From Variovorax boronicumulans (GTDB taxonomy: Bacteria > Pseudomonadota > Gammaproteobacteria > Burkholderiales > Burkholderiaceae_C): a stretch of 64,000 bases of DNA. The stretch spans positions 1 through 64,000 of the forward strand of contig NZ_JAUSSG010000014.1 of NCBI RefSeq assembly GCF_030812215.1, given 5' to 3'. A program made the position numbers and the translations under genes. Below the pieces are notes generated by a model that saw nothing but the letters and a program-made list of their open reading frames with translations, made no database searches and was not told the DNA's origin. Shown here piece by piece: positions 16,972 through 25,560 of the stretch (positions within the stretch are counted from its first letter, which is position 1; every line of letters starts with the position of its first letter).

Positions 16972-17844
16972 TCAGTCCAGCTTGATGTTGGCTTGCCTGA
17001 TCACCCTGCCCCACATCTGCCGGTCGGCATGGATGAAGGCGGCGAACTCTTCTGGCGTGTCGCATCGCAATTCGCCGCCGTACTCGCGCCACTTCTTTGC
17101 CAGTTCCTCGGACTGACAAGCCTTCCGCATGGCGGCGCTGAGCTTCTCAAGGATGGGTTTCGGCGTGCCGGCCGGCGCGAGGATGCCCTGCCAGGCGATC
17201 GGGGCGTAGTCTGGCAGTCCTGTTTCTGCGAAGGTGGGCACGTCCGGAAAACTTGCATGCCGCTTGTTGCCGGTAATGGCCAGCAGTTTCAGGCGGCCTG
17301 CGCGGATGCTCCCGGCGGCAGCGGGCAGGCCATCGAACATCGCCTGCACCTGTCCCGCGATCAGGTCGGTGTAAGGGCTGCTGCTGTTGTAGGGCACCAG
17401 GTTGGTCTTCACACCCGCAGCATTGTTGAACCACACGGCCGACAGGTGCGAATAGCTGCCGATGCCCGCGGTTGCGACCGCCACCGAATCGGGCTTGGCC
17501 TTGAGTGCCGCGATGAGTGCACGCGCATCTTTCGCCTCGACGCCGGGCGTGGCGATGAGCCCCGTGTTCAGCACGCCCAGCAGGCTGACCGGCGCGAAAT
17601 CCTTCTCGGCGTTGAAGGGCAGCTTCGAGTACAGGTGGGGCACCACCGACAGCGAACTGGTCGTGCCGATGTACAGCGAGTAGCCGCCGGCCGGCGCCTT
17701 GGCGGCCACCTCGGTGCCGATGATGTTCGAGGCACCAGGCCGGTTTTCCACATAGAAGGTCTGGCCCAGGATCTTCGTGAGTTCGGCGGCGATCTCGCGC
17801 GCATTCGCATCGGGCCCGCTGCCCGCAGGAAAGGGGGCAATAGA
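16972..17844 (-). pseudogene. Bug/TctC-family binding protein, missing its 5' end
   Basis: The frame holds nearly the whole family domain: PFPAGSGPDANAREIAAELTKILGQ, YVENRPGASNIIGTEVAAK, PFNAEKDFAPVSLLG, FADVPTFAETG-type and AWQGILAPAGTPKPI motifs, ending IRQANIKLD. Going upstream, the protein stops abruptly at the first strand, just before the glycine loop. The signal peptide and first 25-30 codons are replaced at about 17844 by the tail of an FAH gene on the other strand. A GTG at 17751 could start a 259-aa product, but without a signal peptide it would not reach the periplasm. Confidence 0.85.
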
Positions 17845-18017
17845 TTGCGCACATCTCGGCCTTCATGCCGCTGGCCGCGGGCGACGTGATCGTCACCGGC
17901 ACGCCCGGCGGCGTGGGCGCCAAGCATACGCCGCCCGTGTGGATGAAGGCGGGAGACATCGTCGAAGTGGAAGTCGACGCGATCGGTAAGCTGCGCAATG
18001 GAGTGCGTGCGGAATGA
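17844..18017 (+). pseudogene. FAH-family hydrolase, C-terminal fragment only
   Basis: On the plus strand, the frame from 17844 reads IAHISAFMPLAAGDVIVTG, then TPGGVGAKHTPPVWMKAGD, and ends GKLRNGVRAE before TGA at 18015. This is the C-terminal quarter of a fumarylacetoacetate hydrolase-family protein and parallels the intact copy at 9635-10417, which has LIMTGTPGGVGPLRPGD. A TAG precedes it directly, so nothing upstream remains. It abuts the headless TctC gene head to head, implying a deletion that removed the starts of two divergent genes. Confidence 0.85.
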
Positions 18018-18726
18018 GGCTGGCGGGAAACATTTGAATGGCAGCAACAGCTAACGATGCTGAAAGACAGCTGGTGGGCCAACTGACGATACCCAAAGGC
18101 ACGGAAACACCCCTCTATCGGCGACTGAGAGCGCAGTGCAAACGGTAGGAACACGCTGCGCCTAGGTCGGCACTTCGACCCTGCGAACGGCAGGTATGCA
18201 GCGATTGCCGGCATCCCTCGGCCTCACGCGAGTGGGCACTATCGGCCAGGACCCGACATTGAAAACCGACACCGATGTCGGTCTTCATTCAAAGGGAACC
18301 GCTGTCTTTTTGAAATCAAAGACATACGCCCGCACCGATCATTCAAAGTGGAACTCGTGTTTCACTCAAATGGAATCCCTGGGATTTGCATCACTGGTTT
18401 GGAATTTTCGGCCGGCGTATTAGATCAAGGCGTGGCTGGCGACTCGCCCGCGCTGGCACGTGCACTTCCATTCCGACCTACAGCTCCTGACTTAATCGGG
18501 TCGAATGTTTATTCGCCCTCATCACCGACAAGAGCCCCCCACCGCGGCTCATTCTCCAGCGTCAAGCAGCTCGTGCAACGCATCGAGCTCTCACCACCGC
18601 TTACAACCCCCGATGCCAGCCCTTCGAGTGGACCGCCATCGCCGTTCGGTCCTTGAAAAGCTACATCGACTTTGCTCACGTATCAACGGGACCGCGCACT
18701 AGCGTGCGAGGAGCCTCGAAGCGGAT
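18018..18726. other. 709-base stretch without genes, carrying IS-end-like repeats
   Basis: No open frame here has a ribosome binding site and family features. It is less GC-rich than its surroundings between 18258 and 18410, where short direct repeats occur (separate entry). The rest shows nothing I can interpret. Confidence 0.5.
18286..18406. repeat. Short degenerate direct repeats resembling an IS21-family end
   Basis: Related units follow each other: CATTCAAAGGGAACC at 18286, CATTCAAAGTGGAAC at 18340, CACTCAAATGGAATC at 18363 and CACTGGTTTGGAATT at 18392. Multiple spaced end repeats of this kind, AT-rich and with GGAA cores, are typical of the transposase-binding ends of IS21-like elements. 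No istA or istB remains, so this would be an orphan end. Confidence 0.4.
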
Positions 18727-20607
18727 TCAGCGAATGACGAATGCCACATTGGCCAACACATAGCCGACGGGCAAGAACACGCCGCCTCCCACGTATTGCA
18801 ACTCCAGCGAGTCCTGCGGCCCTCCGGAAATCGACCCGGCCGTCCCGAGGGTGGTCGAAGTGCGGCGCGTGCCGAGTTGGATAACTGAGCCCGCCTTGGC
18901 AACGGCCACCTTCACGCCGTCGGCGCTGCTCGCGACCGCAGTCCAGGCACCGGCGTCGCTGGTCGCGCGCCAGATCTGGCCGCTGTCGCTGGACTCGTAG
19001 AGGCGGCCGCCGCTGGTGGCGGCCACGACGTAGCGGCCGTCGGCGGACGTGGCGATGCCTCGCCAGTCCCGGTTGACGCTCTGCACTCCCCAAGTGGTAC
19101 CCGAATCGGTGGAAACCCAGATGGCGCCCGTGTCCGCGGTGGCGTACAGGATGCTGCCGTCGGCCGACGCCGCGGCTGACCACCAGAACTGGCCGCTCGC
19201 GCGCGGGGTCCAGCTCACGCCATAGTCTGTCGAGACATACAGCTGGGCGCCATTGGTGGCCGCCACCAGAACCCGGCCATCGGCCGAAGAGGCCACGGCG
19301 CGCCAGGCGCGGTTCGAATCACGCGCCGTCCAGCTGCTGCCGCCGTCCGACGAAGTCCAGATCTGCCCGAGGTAGGCAGTCGCGACCAGGCGCGACCCGT
19401 CGGCGGAACTGGCCACCGCGCTCCAGGCTCGGGACGATCCGTCGTTGGACCACGTGCCGCCGCCATCGGTCGAGCGGAAAATCGCACCGCCGTTGGTTAC
19501 GGCGACCAGCGCAAGTCCATCGCTGGAAGAAGCGACGCCACTCCAGACCTGTCCAGTGAGGCGCAGGACCCAGTTCGCGCCGGAATCGCTCGAGGTATAC
19601 AGCTCTCCGCTGGTGGACACTGCCGACAGACGGGTGGCATCGGCGGACGAGGCCAGGCCGCTCCAGCTACCGGTGGGCGCCGCCGAGCGCCAGTCCAAGT
19701 CCGTTCCGCCGGGCAGGCCGCGCGTTTCGATTCGCTGCCCTGCGTTCTGCGCGATGGTCCACCCGCCGCTGCCCACCCCCACCACCTTGATCCAATCGCC
19801 CACTGTGGGCGCGGGCGGCAGCGTCAGCGTGACGCCGGCGCTCGCATTCGCCTGATAGCCGGTGTTCGACTCGGTCTGGACACTCGAGGCGGTGACGCTG
19901 ACCCAGCGCGTGTCGGCTGGCGCGGCCGCGCACACGTAGGCCGTGGCCGTGACTTCTGCGGCATCGAGCACGCCGTTGGCGTTCAGGTCCAGCCCGGACT
20001 GCACCCGTTGACCGCCATAGGCGCAGGTGCCGCCCGGTGCTTCGGCGGCGAATGCGAGCAGGCTGTCGCGGCCATTCGACCCCGCAGCGCCTGTCGCACC
20101 CGGCTTACCGCCGCAGACGTAGGCCGAGCTGGTCACCTCCGCATCCTCAAGGACGTCATTGCGGTTCAGGTCCTTGCCGGCCAGCACCTGCGAGCCGCCA
20201 TGTGCGCAATTGCTGCCGGCGGGCTCGGCCCGCATGCGCACCAGCGTGCTGAGGCCATCCACCGCAGCGGTGGCGTTGCAGATGTACTGGGTGGACGTGA
20301 CTTCGCTGTCCGCGAGCACGTGATTGTTGTCGGCGTCCAGGCCGGCCTCGACGCGTGCGCCGCCCAAGGTGCAGTTGACGCCGACCGCCTCCGGCTTGAC
20401 GCGCATCAGCACAGTGGATTCGCCGGATGGGCTGGATGGGCCGGCGGGCGCCGGCGCGGCGGGCTGCTGCGCGGGGGGAACGAAGAATGCCGGGTTACCC
20501 GCACCACCTCCACCTCCGCCGCAGGCGAACAGTGCCAGAGAGGCGGTCAGCCCTGCGGCTAGACGGGCATTGCGAATGATGTGGCAGGCGGGTCTGGACG
20601 AAGGCAT
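18727..20607 (-). CDS. Lipoprotein with three EF-like Cys repeats and a seven-unit BNR/YCF48-like propeller
   Basis: The start at 20607 gives MPSSRPACHIIRN, a hydrophobic stretch and the lipobox LFAC followed by a glycine run, so the protein is lipid-anchored. Three repeats of about 32 residues follow, each of the form C-x3-GG-x2-V-x-A/S-G-x-D-x-N-x3-L-x-D/A-x-EV-x6-Y-x-C. Their Asp/Asn loop suggests calcium binding and the Cys pair a disulfide. Residues from about 320 on form seven repeats of roughly 40 aa (AWSAVASSADGSRLVA, then G-x-IW-x-SSD-x-G-x-SW) like BNR/Asp-box or YCF48 propeller blades. It ends in a short beta segment. Probably exposed on the cell surface; function unknown. Confidence 0.8.
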   Translation of the reverse strand: MPSSRPACHIIRNARLAAGLTASLALFACGGGGGGAGNPAFFVPPAQQPAAPAPAGPSSPSGESTVLMRVKPEAVGVNCTLGGARVEAGLDADNNHVLADSEVTSTQYICNATAAVDGLSTLVRMRAEPAGSNCAHGGSQVLAGKDLNRNDVLEDAEVTSSAYVCGGKPGATGAAGSNGRDSLLAFAAEAPGGTCAYGGQRVQSGLDLNANGVLDAAEVTATAYVCAAAPADTRWVSVTASSVQTESNTGYQANASAGVTLTLPPAPTVGDWIKVVGVGSGGWTIAQNAGQRIETRGLPGGTDLDWRSAAPTGSWSGLASSADATRLSAVSTSGELYTSSDSGANWVLRLTGQVWSGVASSSDGLALVAVTNGGAIFRSTDGGGTWSNDGSSRAWSAVASSADGSRLVATAYLGQIWTSSDGGSSWTARDSNRAWRAVASSADGRVLVAATNGAQLYVSTDYGVSWTPRASGQFWWSAAASADGSILYATADTGAIWVSTDSGTTWGVQSVNRDWRGIATSADGRYVVAATSGGRLYESSDSGQIWRATSDAGAWTAVASSADGVKVAVAKAGSVIQLGTRRTSTTLGTAGSISGGPQDSLELQYVGGGVFLPVGYVLANVAFVIR

Positions 20608-20940
20608 GAGCGGGTGCAAATGGATATACGAGGCGCGAGTTGTGCTGCGCGGCGAAACGTAACGCAACGGATTGTAAGTAATTGATGCCGCGCAATGGAA
20701 TCCCAGAAGCTGGTGGAGGGACGCGCGGCACGAGCCTGGAACTGCGGAGCGCGCAGTACTCGAGCGCGACGGCAAGCTGAGCATCGTCAAGCGGCGGTCC
20801 TGACTGAACCTCCTTTCTCCATTCGCCGCGTAAGAAAGCGCCGACCCAGAGCAACGGCAATTGCTTCGCTCGCGAAGGTGGCCACCGAGAGCACTCTAGA
20901 CCTTGCTGACTTCCTCTCATCCCAAGGCAAGGAGAACGCA

Positions 20941-21201
20941 ATGAGCAGCAACACCCGCGTCGGCAGCACTGGAGACGGCAGCCGACCCACCACCAGCGGC
21001 GGAGTGGACAACATTGGCGGCGCCGGGTCCTTCACCGCGCGCGAGACCAATGCTGGCGAAGACGTCGCAGGCCCCACGCCACGCGAACGCATGCAGGACA
21101 AGAAAAAGGACGTAACGGCCACGAAGCACGACGACTCCGCGCCCTTCGGCCTGACCGAGGATCTCACGCCCCAGACCAATCGCGAACCCGGCCAGGGCTG
21201 A
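20941..21201 (+). CDS. Small hydrophilic protein with a TSGGVDNIGG motif
   Basis: The ATG at 20941 follows CAAGGAGAACGCA, a strong ribosome binding site. The longer open frame back to 20695 is not supported. The 86-aa product is very hydrophilic and probably disordered (MSSNTRVGSTGDGSRP; later RERMQDKKKDVTATKHDD). The segment RPTTSGGVDNIGG recurs as RPATSGGVDNVGG in the damaged frame at 24861-25121. Position next to isochorismatase-like, SDR and catalase-domain genes suggests a role in general stress, but this is inference. Confidence 0.7.
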   Translation: MSSNTRVGSTGDGSRPTTSGGVDNIGGAGSFTARETNAGEDVAGPTPRERMQDKKKDVTATKHDDSAPFGLTEDLTPQTNREPGQG

Positions 21202-21219
21202 ACGATCCCGTTTTTCGGC

Positions 21220-21855
21220 ATGGCTGCGCCCCGTCGCCTCTCCGTCAGTTCGTCGTCACCGCGCGGCGCGCTGGCCGTCGAGGCGGCCAATGGCGAAACC
21301 GCCCTTCTCATCGTTGACATGATCAGCTGCTGGGATTTTCCCGACGCCGACAAGCTGCTGCTCGCGGCAGTGGAGGTCGCCTCGCCCATCGCCGCACTGA
21401 AGCGGCGGTGTAAGTCAAGGGGTGTGCCGGTGATCTATGCCAACGACAACCGCGGGCGCTGGCGTTCCGACTTCAGCGCGCTGGTCGACCTTTCCATGAC
21501 CGGGAGCGGCCAGGGTCCGGCCGTGACTGCCAGCCTCGCGCCGGACCATGACGACTACTTCGTGCTCAAACCTCAGCAGTCGGCCTTCGTCGCCACCCCG
21601 CTCGAGCAGCTGCTGGACGCGCTGCAGACACGCCGGCTCATCGTGACAGGCGTGGCGAGCGACCAGTGCGTGCTGAGCACGGCCACCGATGCCCGCATGC
21701 GCGGCTTCGAGGTGGTGCTTCCGAAGGACTGCACCGCCACGCAGACGGCGCGGCGCCACGCGATGCTGCTCGAACAGTGCGCCACGGTCTTCGGCATCGC
21801 GACCACCCCAGGCTCGCGCATCCGCCTGCCTGCCGCGCGGAAGCGTAACCCCTGA
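21220..21855 (+). CDS. Isochorismatase-family cysteine hydrolase
   Basis: A 211-aa alpha/beta hydrolase. The catalytic triad can be placed: Asp in ETALLIVDMISCWDF, Lys in DYFVLKPQQSAFVATPL and Cys in VTGVASDQCVLSTATDARMRG. Family members hydrolyse isochorismate, nicotinamide, ureidoacrylate or other amides; the pocket residues do not let me choose. It lies 18 bases after the small hydrophilic gene and 39 before the truncated SDR, all on the plus strand, so it may belong to one transcript. The start codon has only a weak ribosome binding site. Confidence 0.85.
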   Translation: MAAPRRLSVSSSSPRGALAVEAANGETALLIVDMISCWDFPDADKLLLAAVEVASPIAALKRRCKSRGVPVIYANDNRGRWRSDFSALVDLSMTGSGQGPAVTASLAPDHDDYFVLKPQQSAFVATPLEQLLDALQTRRLIVTGVASDQCVLSTATDARMRGFEVVLPKDCTATQTARRHAMLLEQCATVFGIATTPGSRIRLPAARKRNP

Positions 21856-21894
21856 ACGCCCTGTTCCTGCTTGTTCCCTTGTTTGGAGAAATCC

Positions 21895-22401
21895 ATGACA
21901 CATCCGATGCAATCCGGTCCGCAACCACCCTTCGACACGCCGCCTCAGGCGCCGCCCGGGCTTGAATCGCAGATGAACCCGCCGCCGGATTTCGGCGAAT
22001 CCTCTTATGTCGGCTCCGGAAAGCTCATCGGAAAGACCGCGCTCATCACCGGCGGAGACAGCGGCATCGGCCGCGCCGTGGTACTTGCCTACGCGCGCGA
22101 TGGCGCGGACGTGCTGATCTCGTACCTTGGCGAGGAGGAATCCGACGCGCAGCGCACCGAGCAACTCATCGAGAAAAAAGGCCGCACCTGTATCGCTGTG
22201 GCGGGCGACATCCGTGAGGATTTGCACTGCAGGCAACGGGTGACCACTGCCATCGGGCGCTTCGGCAAGCTCGAGATCCTGGTGAACAACGCGGCCTTCC
22301 AGATGGCGCACAAGGATCTGTCAGAGATCACGACGGAAGAGTTCGACCGCACCTTCCGCACCAACGTCTACACTCCGCCGAAGGCAGCTTCACCTTGGTA
22401 A
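21895..22401 (+). pseudogene. SDR-family oxidoreductase (YghA-like), C-terminal half missing
   Basis: A good ribosome binding site (TTGGAGAAATCC) precedes the ATG. The N-terminal half matches the intact paralogue at 48288-49160 almost residue for residue: PPFDTPPQAPPGLES, the NAD motif TGGDSGIGRAV, NNAAFQMAHKDLSEI and FDRTFRTNV. After RTNV the sequence departs into YTPPKAASPW and stops at 22399. The whole catalytic part (the Ser, then Tyr-x-x-x-Lys) and the C-terminus are absent, so no active enzyme can be made. The break falls about 12 bases before a minus-strand small frame begins to overlap. Confidence 0.85.
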
Positions 22402-22560
22402 CGGTGACAGACACCGGCTTGCTGGCGGGAAGACTCCTTCACGCCGCTGTCCAGCGCCCCGTAGCGGGCTGCTCGACGGGTTCTCCGTGGTCGGGCGGCT
22501 TGCCATGGTTCTCCGACGTAAGGAAGGGAATGGCGTCTGCTCTTTCGGTTCCTTGGTCAT
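22390..22560 (-). CDS. Possible small protein, 56 aa
   Basis: This frame begins with ATG after CCAGGAGGGCAGC, a strong ribosome binding site, and reads MTKEPKEQTPFPSLRRRTM, rich in Pro, Ser and Arg, with no family I recognise. It follows the Nramp-like gene on the same strand by 127 bases and its last codons overlap the end of the broken SDR. The ribosome binding site is the only real support. Confidence 0.3.
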   Translation of the reverse strand: MTKEPKEQTPFPSLRRRTMASRPTTENPSSSPLRGAGQRREGVFPPASRCLSPLPR

Positions 22561-22687
22561 GCTGCCCTCCTGGCGTTGTGGGCCTTCCCTGAAAGAGGAA
22601 GGCGCGCCACCGGTTCTGAAGGCGCGCGGTCGGAAGGCGCTGCACCTGCGCGCGCGAACACTCCCGCACGGCGCGCCGGCGGCGCAG

Positions 22688-24019
22688 CTACGAGAGGACG
22701 CTCGTGACGACGAATGCGACCGACGCCACAGCCATCGCAGCTGTGGCCGCCCAGCCCAGCACGCGCCACCCCAGCGGCAACCGCAGCGCGCCCATGAGAC
22801 TGCGGCTGCCGGCGGCGAGCATCACGCCCACCATGATGGGCACCGACATCAGCGAGTTGATCACCGCCGCCCACACTAGCGCCTTCATCGGGTCGATGCC
22901 GATCAGGCTGATGCCCATGGCGCATGCCATGGCCGCGGCGAGGATCGCGTAGAACGCCGGCGCGGCACCAACCGGTTTTTCCAGGCCGCGGCGCACCTTC
23001 AGGAATTCGGCGCATGCGTACGCGGCCGAGCCGGCGAGCACCGGCAGCGCCAGAAGGCCCGTGCCGAGAATGCCGAGTGCGAACAGCACGAAGGCCGCAT
23101 CGCCCGCGACAGGCCGCAGCGCCTCTGCCGCCTGTGCGGTCGATTCGACATCCAGTTGCCCATCCGCATGAAGCGTGGCGGCCGCGGCCACGATCATGAA
23201 GAAGGCGATGGCGTTGGAAAACCCCATGCCCAGCCAGGTGTCGAACCGCAGCCGCCGCAGTTGCGCGGCCGCCTGGCGCGGCGCCTTGTTGAGCGGCTGA
23301 TCTTTCTCGACGCGCTCGATCTCCTCGACCTCCTGCGCCGCCTGCCAGAAGAAAAGATACGGGCTGATCGTCGTCCCGAGGATCGCGACGACCATCTTTA
23401 CCGTCTCGGCGTTCCATGTCACATGCGGCAACAGCGCGCCGAAAAACGCCTCCCTCCAGTCCACGCGCGCGACCATCGCCACGCCCACATAGGCGAACAG
23501 CGAAAGCGTCAGCCATTTCAGAATGCGCACATAGCGCCGGTACGGCAGCCAGGCCTGCAGGCCGAGCGAAACCACGCCGAAGGCCAACGCGTACAGCGCC
23601 TCCGGCCCGCCGATGGCAAGCCGCGTGACTTCAGCCATCGCACCCAGGTCGGCCGCGAGATTGATGATGTTGGCGACCAGCAGCAACATCACCGCGGCCG
23701 CTACCACCGGCCGCGGCCACAGTGCGGCAAAGGCCGAGGTCAGTCCGCGCCCCGTGGTCCGCCCGATGCGCGCGCTCGCGAGTTGGATGCCGACCATCAG
23801 CGGATAGGTCGCCAGCAGTGCCCAGCCCATGCCGTAGCCGAACTTGGCGCCGGCCTGGGTGTACGTGGCGATGCCGCTCGGGTCGTCGTCGGCCGCACCG
23901 GTGATCAGCCCAGGGCCGAGCTTGCGCCAGAAGCCTTGCTTGTCTTCGGGCAGCGCCTCTTGCGTTCCGCCGGGCGGGCCCGAGCCATCGATTCCTCTCA
24001 CCACCGGCGGATTTTCCAT
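22688..24019 (-). CDS. Nramp-family divalent metal transporter (non-canonical motif)
   Basis: A 443-aa inner-membrane protein with about eleven helices and the Nramp layout. The first helix carries ITGAADDDPSGIATYTQAGAKFGY, where canonical MntH has DPGN. The sixth-helix region is AILGTTISPYLFFWQAAQEVEE, without the canonical Met-Pro-His. In known Nramp proteins these residues bind Mn2+ or Fe2+. Their replacement places this protein in a divergent bacterial group whose ion (possibly Mg2+ in some relatives) I cannot decide. It lies five bases after the catalase-domain gene on the same strand, so the two are probably one operon. Confidence 0.85.
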   Translation of the reverse strand: MENPPVVRGIDGSGPPGGTQEALPEDKQGFWRKLGPGLITGAADDDPSGIATYTQAGAKFGYGMGWALLATYPLMVGIQLASARIGRTTGRGLTSAFAALWPRPVVAAAVMLLLVANIINLAADLGAMAEVTRLAIGGPEALYALAFGVVSLGLQAWLPYRRYVRILKWLTLSLFAYVGVAMVARVDWREAFFGALLPHVTWNAETVKMVVAILGTTISPYLFFWQAAQEVEEIERVEKDQPLNKAPRQAAAQLRRLRFDTWLGMGFSNAIAFFMIVAAAATLHADGQLDVESTAQAAEALRPVAGDAAFVLFALGILGTGLLALPVLAGSAAYACAEFLKVRRGLEKPVGAAPAFYAILAAAMACAMGISLIGIDPMKALVWAAVINSLMSVPIMVGVMLAAGSRSLMGALRLPLGWRVLGWAATAAMAVASVAFVVTSVLS

Positions 24020-24024
24020 GGCGC

Positions 24025-24588
24025 CTACACCCGCGGCGGATCGGTGTCGCGAGCCAGACGGCGATGCATGCCGACCGCGGCGATGAAGTCGGTCGCGGCC
24101 ATGTCCGCATTTCCAGCGTCCGCGAGGATCGGGGTCGGGTCGTCCGAGCCGTCGGGCAGGCTCATCGGAATGCCGGCCTCGGCCAGCAGCGCCTGCGATG
24201 CGCCGAGCGTGAGGATGGTCTCCCAGTGCAAGTCCTGGTCCTTCGCGAACTTCATCGAATAGCCATCGGGGGCCAGCGCCTCCACCGCCGCAAGGCCGTC
24301 GGGTAGCACAGGCGCATCGAAGAGGAACCAGGGGTTGTTCTCCATGCTGGACTCGGCCTTCAGCTTTTCGCCGCCCGCCGCCGTGTAGGTGCCCAGCCGC
24401 GTGCCTACCAGCCGCGGCACCGCGCCTGCTTGCACCGGCGCCGTCATCAGCTTGCCAATGAACGCGCCTTCCGGGCCGTCGGCCACGAGGATCGCGATCT
24501 CGCGCGTGCGTATACCGCCATCGCCCGGCCGCGCCATGAGCAAGAGCGCAGCGGAAGGCGATGTGCTCGCATGGGGTTGCTCGGCCAT
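24025..24588 (-). CDS. Stand-alone catalase C-terminal (DJ-1/PfpI-like) domain protein
   Basis: About 187 aa, closely similar to the last 180 residues of the large catalase at 51727-54174. Shared pieces include LLxARPGDGGIRTR, RLxGTYxxAGGEK, the MEN-PxFLFDAxVLPDG stretch and ILxLGASxALLAEAxIPMxLPDGS. This is the flavodoxin/class I amidotransferase-like domain found at the end of clade II catalases. No catalase core precedes it. I chose the ATG at 24588 (MAEQPHAS); an ATG at 24642 has a better purine run and would add 18 residues. It may be a relic of a second katE or a gene in its own right coupled to the transporter. Confidence 0.75.
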   Translation of the reverse strand: MAEQPHASTSPSAALLLMARPGDGGIRTREIAILVADGPEGAFIGKLMTAPVQAGAVPRLVGTRLGTYTAAGGEKLKAESSMENNPWFLFDAPVLPDGLAAVEALAPDGYSMKFAKDQDLHWETILTLGASQALLAEAGIPMSLPDGSDDPTPILADAGNADMAATDFIAAVGMHRRLARDTDPPRV

Positions 24589-24860
24589 CTGTTTGTCGTC
24601 CGGTTGGATTTCAAGGGGCTCCAACCTAGTGCGACGAATCATGCTCTTTTGTAGGACGCCGCAGCGATTTCGACACCAAAAGTTCGTCGTCCCAATCGCG
24701 TTACTCTTCCATCGAGCCGGGGCTACGGGGCAACCCTGGCACGGGTCTCGCAACGGCTCCTGCTCCATGCGCATGCACCCGACGCTGAAGTACTCCTACG
24801 TGGCTGCGAATTCATTCCATCGAACTTGCATCCCTGACCCAGCACCCGAACGACCAGGAG

Positions 24861-25121
24861 ATTGAATTCAGCAACAGACCAGCAAACGGTTCAGGCGACG
24901 AAACCCGTCCCGCCACCAGTGGCGGCGTCGACAACGTGGGCGGCAGCGAGAGTGACTCTGTGACCACTGAGGGCGTCCACGCCTGCGCTCGAGCCGCGCG
25001 TAGGAAAAACGCTGTCAGGAAAAGCCGGAAAACCGGCATGGCTCAGAGCCCGCGGCCCTGTCATCTTGGGTTTTTGCGACGGACTGTTCCGCGCGCTGAC
25101 CTGGAGAAGCCCCCCCAATGA
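24861..25121 (+). pseudogene. Damaged paralogue of the TSGGVDNIGG small protein
   Basis: The plus frame reads FSNRPANGSGDETRPATSG, then GVDNVGGSES, matching the start of the protein at 20941-21201 (TRVGSTGDGSRPTTSGG). There is no ATG, GTG or TTG in a position to start it: the aligned start position is ATT, while the first GTG (24936) lies after the conserved motif. The second half differs from the paralogue and is rich in Arg and Lys. The stop overlaps the DUF3606 start by four bases (ATGA), which would fit a once-coupled operon. Confidence 0.5.
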
Positions 25122-25297
25122 CTGACGACACGAAGAAGACCGGACTAGATCGGAAACTGATCGCCATGCATGAACAGCACGAAGTGCGCTCGTGGCTGGA
25201 ATCATTCAGGTGCACGGAAACCCAGCTAAGCGACGCCGCGAAGGCCGTTGGCAATTCTGCCGGCGCAGTGCGCGAGTACCTGGCCGGGAAGCGCTGA
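25118..25297 (+). CDS. DUF3606 domain small protein
   Basis: A 59-aa protein, MTDDTKKTGLDRKLIAMHEQ followed by HEVRSWLESF, TETQLSDAAKAVGNSAGAV and REYLAGKR. This is the DUF3606 pattern: a charged start, D-x-x-x-I/L at the first helix, EVRxW, then LxxAxxxVGxSxxxVRExL. Function is unknown; members are small helical proteins common in Burkholderiales and Rhizobiales. A GGAG lies 13 bases before the ATG. Its stop overlaps the next start (TGATG), so it heads a tight three-gene unit. Confidence 0.8.
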   Translation: MTDDTKKTGLDRKLIAMHEQHEVRSWLESFRCTETQLSDAAKAVGNSAGAVREYLAGKR

Positions 25298-25554
25298 TGA
25301 GCCACATCCGAAGAATCTCTGTCCACGTTGACGAGCCGAATCCCGGGCACTTCTACTGGGTGCTCATGGAAGAAGGCGACGATGTGAGCCAATGGGTCGA
25401 ACTGCAGTCAGCCGAAGAAGGCTTCGCCATGTGGATCGACGCATTGCAGGCGGGCATGTGGACGCTGGAAAAGCTCGCCGAAGATGAGCGTATCGGCCCC
25501 AGATCCGCTGGCGACGATGAAGATGCCAATCCTGTCGGCATACCGTTGATGTGA
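25297..25554 (+). CDS. Small acidic protein, first of a tandem pair
   Basis: An 85-aa protein starting at 25297, overlapping the DUF3606 stop by one base. The sequence opens RRISVHVDEPNPGHFYWVLM, continues with SQWVELQSAEEGFAMWIDAL and ends in an acidic tail with IGPRS. It aligns along most of its length with the next gene: RRI-x-V-x-VDEP-x-PG-x-F-x-WVL, then SQW-x-x-(I/L), then a helix with (A/Q)xGxxxL and D-x-x-IGPR. I do not know the family. The strand-turn-strand start followed by a helix suggests a compact alpha/beta fold. Confidence 0.75.
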   Translation: MSHIRRISVHVDEPNPGHFYWVLMEEGDDVSQWVELQSAEEGFAMWIDALQAGMWTLEKLAEDERIGPRSAGDDEDANPVGIPLM

Positions 25555-25560
25555 ACTCAA

